Shown here one piece after another: positions 60,602 to 64,000 of a stretch of DNA of 64,000 nucleotides (its first letter is position 1; every line of letters starts with the position of its first letter). The notes under the pieces are model-generated. The model did not search any database. It was not told the origin of the DNA and saw only the letters and a program-made list of their open reading frames with translations. Made by a program: the position numbers and the translations under genes. The stretch comes from Tolypeutes matacus (lineage: Eukaryota; Chordata; Mammalia; Cingulata; Chlamyphoridae), in assembly GCA_026826555.1 (NCBI GenBank), contig JAKSZT010037307.1, forward strand, positions 731,433 to 795,432, given 5' to 3'.

Positions 60602-60676
60602 CAAAGACTGAAAAACCAGCAGGCCATATTTCTCTGTATTTTCATCCAAAATCACGAAGAGCGTATCTAAGATGTC
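60602..60676 (-). CDS. DOCK3: DOCK3 exon A (first exon in window)
   Basis: 75 bp, 25 whole codons, phase 0 at both ends. The peptide starts DILDTLFVILDEN and ends LLVFQSL. The acceptor is a pyrimidine-rich TTTCTACAG and the donor is GTATGT. The reading frame stays open upstream into intron for a while, but that part is hydrophobic noise ahead of the AG. The segment belongs to the helical scaffold following DHR-1. I could not find the preceding exon between 60677 and 64000, so it lies further upstream. The next intron is 1,044 bp. Confidence 0.9.
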
Positions 60677-62399
60677 CTGTAGAAACTGAAACAGCATAAA
60701 AAGCAGAGGACTCAGGATCTTGCACACATGGTAAAACTTCCATATACCAATGCATTTAGCTCCCAATAAACAAAGTGAAAGATCTTCTAGGATCTCAAAC
60801 CACCACTTAAAAATAATCTAGTACTTCTCCCCAGTTTAGCAGAGGATAACTGGGTGGATCTGGAGTGTTTGCTTATAGCCCCAAGGACCCTGAGGGAGAA
60901 CTAGGGAGGTTCTTCCTACTGGATAAGTGTTAAAAACTTCTAGGGAAAGAGCAATTACCTAGAAACAAAGGCCAGCCATGCAGAGTAGCAATTTTGAAAC
61001 AAAGGCAGTTTAACTGATTCTGATGCCAATTTCATTTTGAGAAAAAGAGCTCATTTTCTTAGGATCCCCTAAAGTTTAGTAGTCCCTTAATTCCTTACTG
61101 TGGCCTAGCTATGGAGGACATGCAGATGAGGATGTAGCAAACTAGCCCTTACCTACAGAGAGTATTTTTTTGGTCTAAAGATTAGGATTTCAGGAGAAGG
61201 GAGAGCGCTGTCAATATTAAAAGATCTGGCAGGATTTTTTTTTTCACTATTTTTTGTTTTGTACAGTTCTATGGCTTTAAAAAAAATTATAACACATGTA
61301 ACATGAAATTTTTTACTTTTGTATGTTACACTTTATTTTTTGAACATGTATCTTTCTCTTTCTGAGATGCAAAAACCAAGAGAAAGAATAATAAATGCTG
61401 AGAAGTGCTCACAGTCTTTAAATATCAATCTTATATTCTGCTGATCAAAACCCAATTTAAATGATACAATGTCTTTATTTCAAAATAATATAAAGTGGAC
61501 GGGGTGGATGGGGTATTGATGGGGCAGGATTGGCCATGGGTTGACAGTCACTGTAGCTGGATGATTTGTATATGTGGGGTTCATACTATTCTGTCTACTT
61601 TTGTGTATGTTTGAATTTTCCAATAAAAAGTACAAAAATATTTCCAAATGTCAGCACATTATCTCTTGGTGAACTTGAGACAAATTTTTGATGCTAAAAC
61701 CATAAATGCTGGTAAAACGTCACTGCTCTCGTCAGGAATATGACAACTCAACCTTAAAAAGACCGTAGACTTTTCTCAGTATCTTGTCTGCCTACTGGTT
61801 GATTTTTAAAATATGTTTAGAAGGAAAAAATGCCCTCAATATGAATTATCTTAAGTTTCAAAAACCAATATTAGCTAGTTTGCAAAGAGTTCTTTTTAAA
61901 ATTTATGATAATCTGATAAATTGAGTAAAACAAAAATTTAATTAAAATTAAAAAATCAAAATATTTTTATTAACTTCATAAAAGTACACAGTGATACACA
62001 AACTTTAAAATTGTTTATTTTGAGATACTATGTTGTGTATTACGGAGTCAGTGAAGCTGTAAAATAAAAATACAATGCATCTGTCTTAATTAATTTGATA
62101 CTTGCAATGGTGGATCTAAGAGTGCTCACTAACATACAGAACACCCTCTCAAGATTTAATCCTTACCCTATATCCCATTGTTCTTTCTGATCACCAAAAG
62201 TACCTCCACTTTTCTAGGTATATCCAGTCCATTGGGTGGGAATCACTGGCTGAGCTTTCACCATCAGATAGTGCCTGGGGATATTCCTGAATAAAAGCAG
62301 GTGGGCAAATATTCTCTACAGTGCAGAGAAGCCCTACAGAAGATAACTGGGGACTGGCAGGGTTACTGTCTATTCATTAAACAAATATCACAAAACTAC

Positions 62400-63879
62400 A
62401 TGGAGAAGTGAACTTCCTCAACATAATTTGAAGGGCATTAATGAAAAATCCACAACTAACATCATACTCAATGGTGAATGAATGAAGGCTTTCCCCTTAA
62501 GATCAGGAACAAGAGAAGGATACCCATTTTTACCACTGCTCACCAACATTATACTGGAAGTTCTGATCAAGAAATTAGGCAAGAAAAAGAAAAAAGAAAA
62601 AAAAAAAAGAAAGAAAAGAAAAGGCAAGGTAAGGAAGAAGCAAAACCATCTATAATCACAGATGACATGACCTTACATATAAAAAACCCTAGAAAATCTA
62701 CAAGAAAGCTACTAGTGCTAAAAAAATTAATTTAGCAAAATGGCAGTGTACAAAATCAACATCCAAACATCTGTGGGTATTTCCATACACCACCAAGAAA
62801 CACTCAGAAAGGAAAATCAAGAAAACAATTCAAATTACAATATCAACTAAAAGAATAAAAAATATCTAGGAATAAATTTTACCAAGGATGTAAAAGACAT
62901 CCTTAAAGACTACAAATTATTGCTAAAAGAAATTAAAGAAGACCTAAATAAATGGAAAAATATCCTGTGTTCAAGGATTGGAAAACTTACTATCATTAAG
63001 ATGACAATTCTACCTAAAATGGTTGACAGAGTCAATGCAATCCCAATAACAATTTCAATAACCTTTTTTGCAGAAATGGAAAAGCCAACCATCAAATTCG
63101 TATAGAATGGAAAGGGGCTCCTGTTAACAAAAACATGTTGAAAAAGAACAAAGTTGGAGGGCTCACACAACCTGATTTTAAAACTTATTACAAAGTTATA
63201 GTAATCAAAAGTGTGGTACAAGGAAAAGGACAAATAGAACAATGGAATAGAATTAAGAATTTAGAAATAAACCCACACATCTATGGCCAAATGATTTTGA
63301 CAAGATACCAAGTACTTAATTAGGAAATGGTCCTGGGATAATTTGATATCCACATGCCAAAGAGTGAAAGTGGATCCCCACCTCATGCCACATACAAAAA
63401 ATAATTTACAATAGACCAACGACATAGCTATAAGAGATAAAATTATAAAACACTTACAAGAAAAAATAGGGCAATATCTTTAGGACCTTGTATTAGGCAA
63501 TGGATTCTTAGACTTTATACCAAAATCACAAGTAACAAAAGAAAAAAACAGATAAATTGGACCCCATAAAATTTTAAAACTTTTTTATGTGAAGGGATAG
63601 TGTCAAGAAAGTGAAAAGACAACCTATAGAATGGGAGAAATATTTGTAAACCATATATATGATAAGAATTTAAAATACAGAATATATAAAGAACTACAAC
63701 TCATCAACAAAAAGACAAACATCACAATTGAAAAGTGGGCAGAAGATCCGAAGAGACATTTTTCCAAAAAAGATATACAGATAGCCAATAAGCATACAAA
63801 AAGATGTTCAACATCATTAGTTATTAGGGAAATGAAAATAAAAAACAATGAGATACTAGTTCATGACTAGGATGGCTAT
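62400..63879 (+). mobile_element. LINE-1 ORF2 fragment
   Basis: Sense ORF2 RT to C-terminal region: CTCAATGGTGAATGAATGAA, AAGATGACAATTCTACCTAA, AGATACTAGTTCATGACTAG. A 61-codon piece at 62920-63105 retains the ORF2-like order. It is interrupted at 63880 by an LTR. Confidence 0.85.
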
Positions 63880-64000
63880 TGTAGCAGTCTGATATTATTT
63901 TATGAATCCCCAAAAGAGAAAGATTATGTTTTTAAACTAATCTATTCCTGTAGGTGTGATACCCTTCGATTGTATTAAATTCGTTTGAAGGGCCTTTGAT
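63880..64000 (+). mobile_element. LTR start, same family as 27632-28270 (cut by window end)
   Basis: TGTAGCAGTCTGATATTATT followed by GATTATGTTTTTAAACTAAT and TGTGATACCCTTCGATTGTA, collinear with the 5' parts of the other two copies. It begins exactly at TG inside the L1, but the 3' side is not visible. Confidence 0.75.

Larger units (their letters stand above)
1825..60676 (-). other. DOCK3: DOCK3 gene body (16 internal coding exons; both ends outside window)
   Basis: Minus-strand split gene. Sixteen exons, each bounded by AG acceptor and GT donor, chain in one frame: 561 codons plus two bases without a stop. The conceptual peptide matches the DOCK-B branch of Rac GEFs as I know it. Stretches such as RETGISFVTSVTRLMERLL, HFIPGMIGPFLGVTLVPQ and HKNFTETDFDFK fit DOCK3 better than its closest paralogue DOCK4, and clearly better than DOCK1/2/5. 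DOCK3 is a cytoplasmic, neuron-enriched protein that works with ELMO to load GTP on Rac and shape actin. The part here is the helical middle between the lipid-binding DHR-1 (C2) and catalytic DHR-2 domains. The paralogue choice rests on recalled sequence, not a search. Promoter, first exons, DHR-2 and the proline-rich tail are outside the window. Confidence 0.9.
60677..64000 (-). other. DOCK3 intron 5' of exon A (partial)
   Basis: Intronic. 61230-61640 looks like an old LINE 3' end (TTTTGTGTATGTTTGAATTT, CCAATAAAAAG). 61640-62400 shows nothing recognised. An L1 and the start of an LTR follow. Confidence 0.65.

Noticed and set aside
1825..60676. DOCK4, DOCK1, DOCK2 or DOCK5 instead of DOCK3
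   Set aside because: Exons M, N and P carry residues that I recall as DOCK3-specific; DOCK1/2/5 differ strongly and DOCK4 differs in several positions. A protein search would settle it.
60677..64000. The DOCK3 exon preceding exon A
   Set aside because: I looked for a segment ending in phase 0 with DOCK-like sequence and found none; the region is mostly old repeats and L1.

Overview
This window is nuclear DNA from a placental mammal, almost certainly a xenarthran and most likely an armadillo (Dasypus-like). The evidence is more than twenty tRNA-derived SINEs of the armadillo DAS type, on both strands, many with intact target-site duplications (TSDs). They sit among many LINE-1 fragments, old mammalian repeats (MIR, MER5A-like, a hAT-like element) and two or three LTR types. 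There is no prokaryotic-style gene layout, and almost every open reading frame longer than 60 codons is intron or repeat noise.

The only host gene I can support is one large, spliced, minus-strand gene that I identify as DOCK3 (dedicator of cytokinesis 3, also called MOCA/PBP), a brain-enriched atypical Rac guanine-nucleotide exchange factor. I located sixteen consecutive coding exons by reading splice sites and codon phase. In transcript order they run from 60676 down to 1825: A 60602-60676, B 59457-59557, C 58086-58167, D 52583-52753, E 49501-49693, F 46633-46760, G 44231-44377, H 42071-42169, I 14976-15070, J 13194-13269, K 12720-12820, L 12392-12450, M 9813-9961, N 5046-5131, O 2037-2063, P 1825-1920. 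All fifteen junctions keep frame, giving 561 codons plus two bases with no stop. The segment is the mid-protein helical region after the DHR-1 (C2) domain, leading into DHR-2. Earlier and later exons lie outside the window.

Layout: 1-15 kb holds a compact cluster of eight exons (P to I) with introns from 116 bp to 4.7 kb. 15.1-42.1 kb is one 27,000-bp intron that is largely a nest of transposons: an old plus-strand L1, several minus-strand L1s, an L1 with a 5' inversion, an L1 whose 5' region has tandem ~371-bp monomers, a complete solo LTR of 639 bp and another of 517 bp, and many SINEs. 42-60.7 kb holds exons H to A with introns of 1-5.3 kb carrying MIR and SINE copies. 60.7-64 kb is intron with a plus-strand L1 and, at the window edge, the start of an LTR related to the 639-bp one.

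I see no new gene system, CRISPR array, operon or RNA gene. The points most worth checking are: two in-frame donor sites in exon G that would include or drop a 14-residue Cys-x2-Cys segment; the 27-nt microexon O followed by a 116-bp intron; a 90-bp near-perfect inverted copy inside an L1; a solo LTR placed inside a tandem L1 promoter-monomer array; a miniature twin-primed L1 insertion; and a noisy AT-rich duplication beside exon B that may be an assembly artefact.
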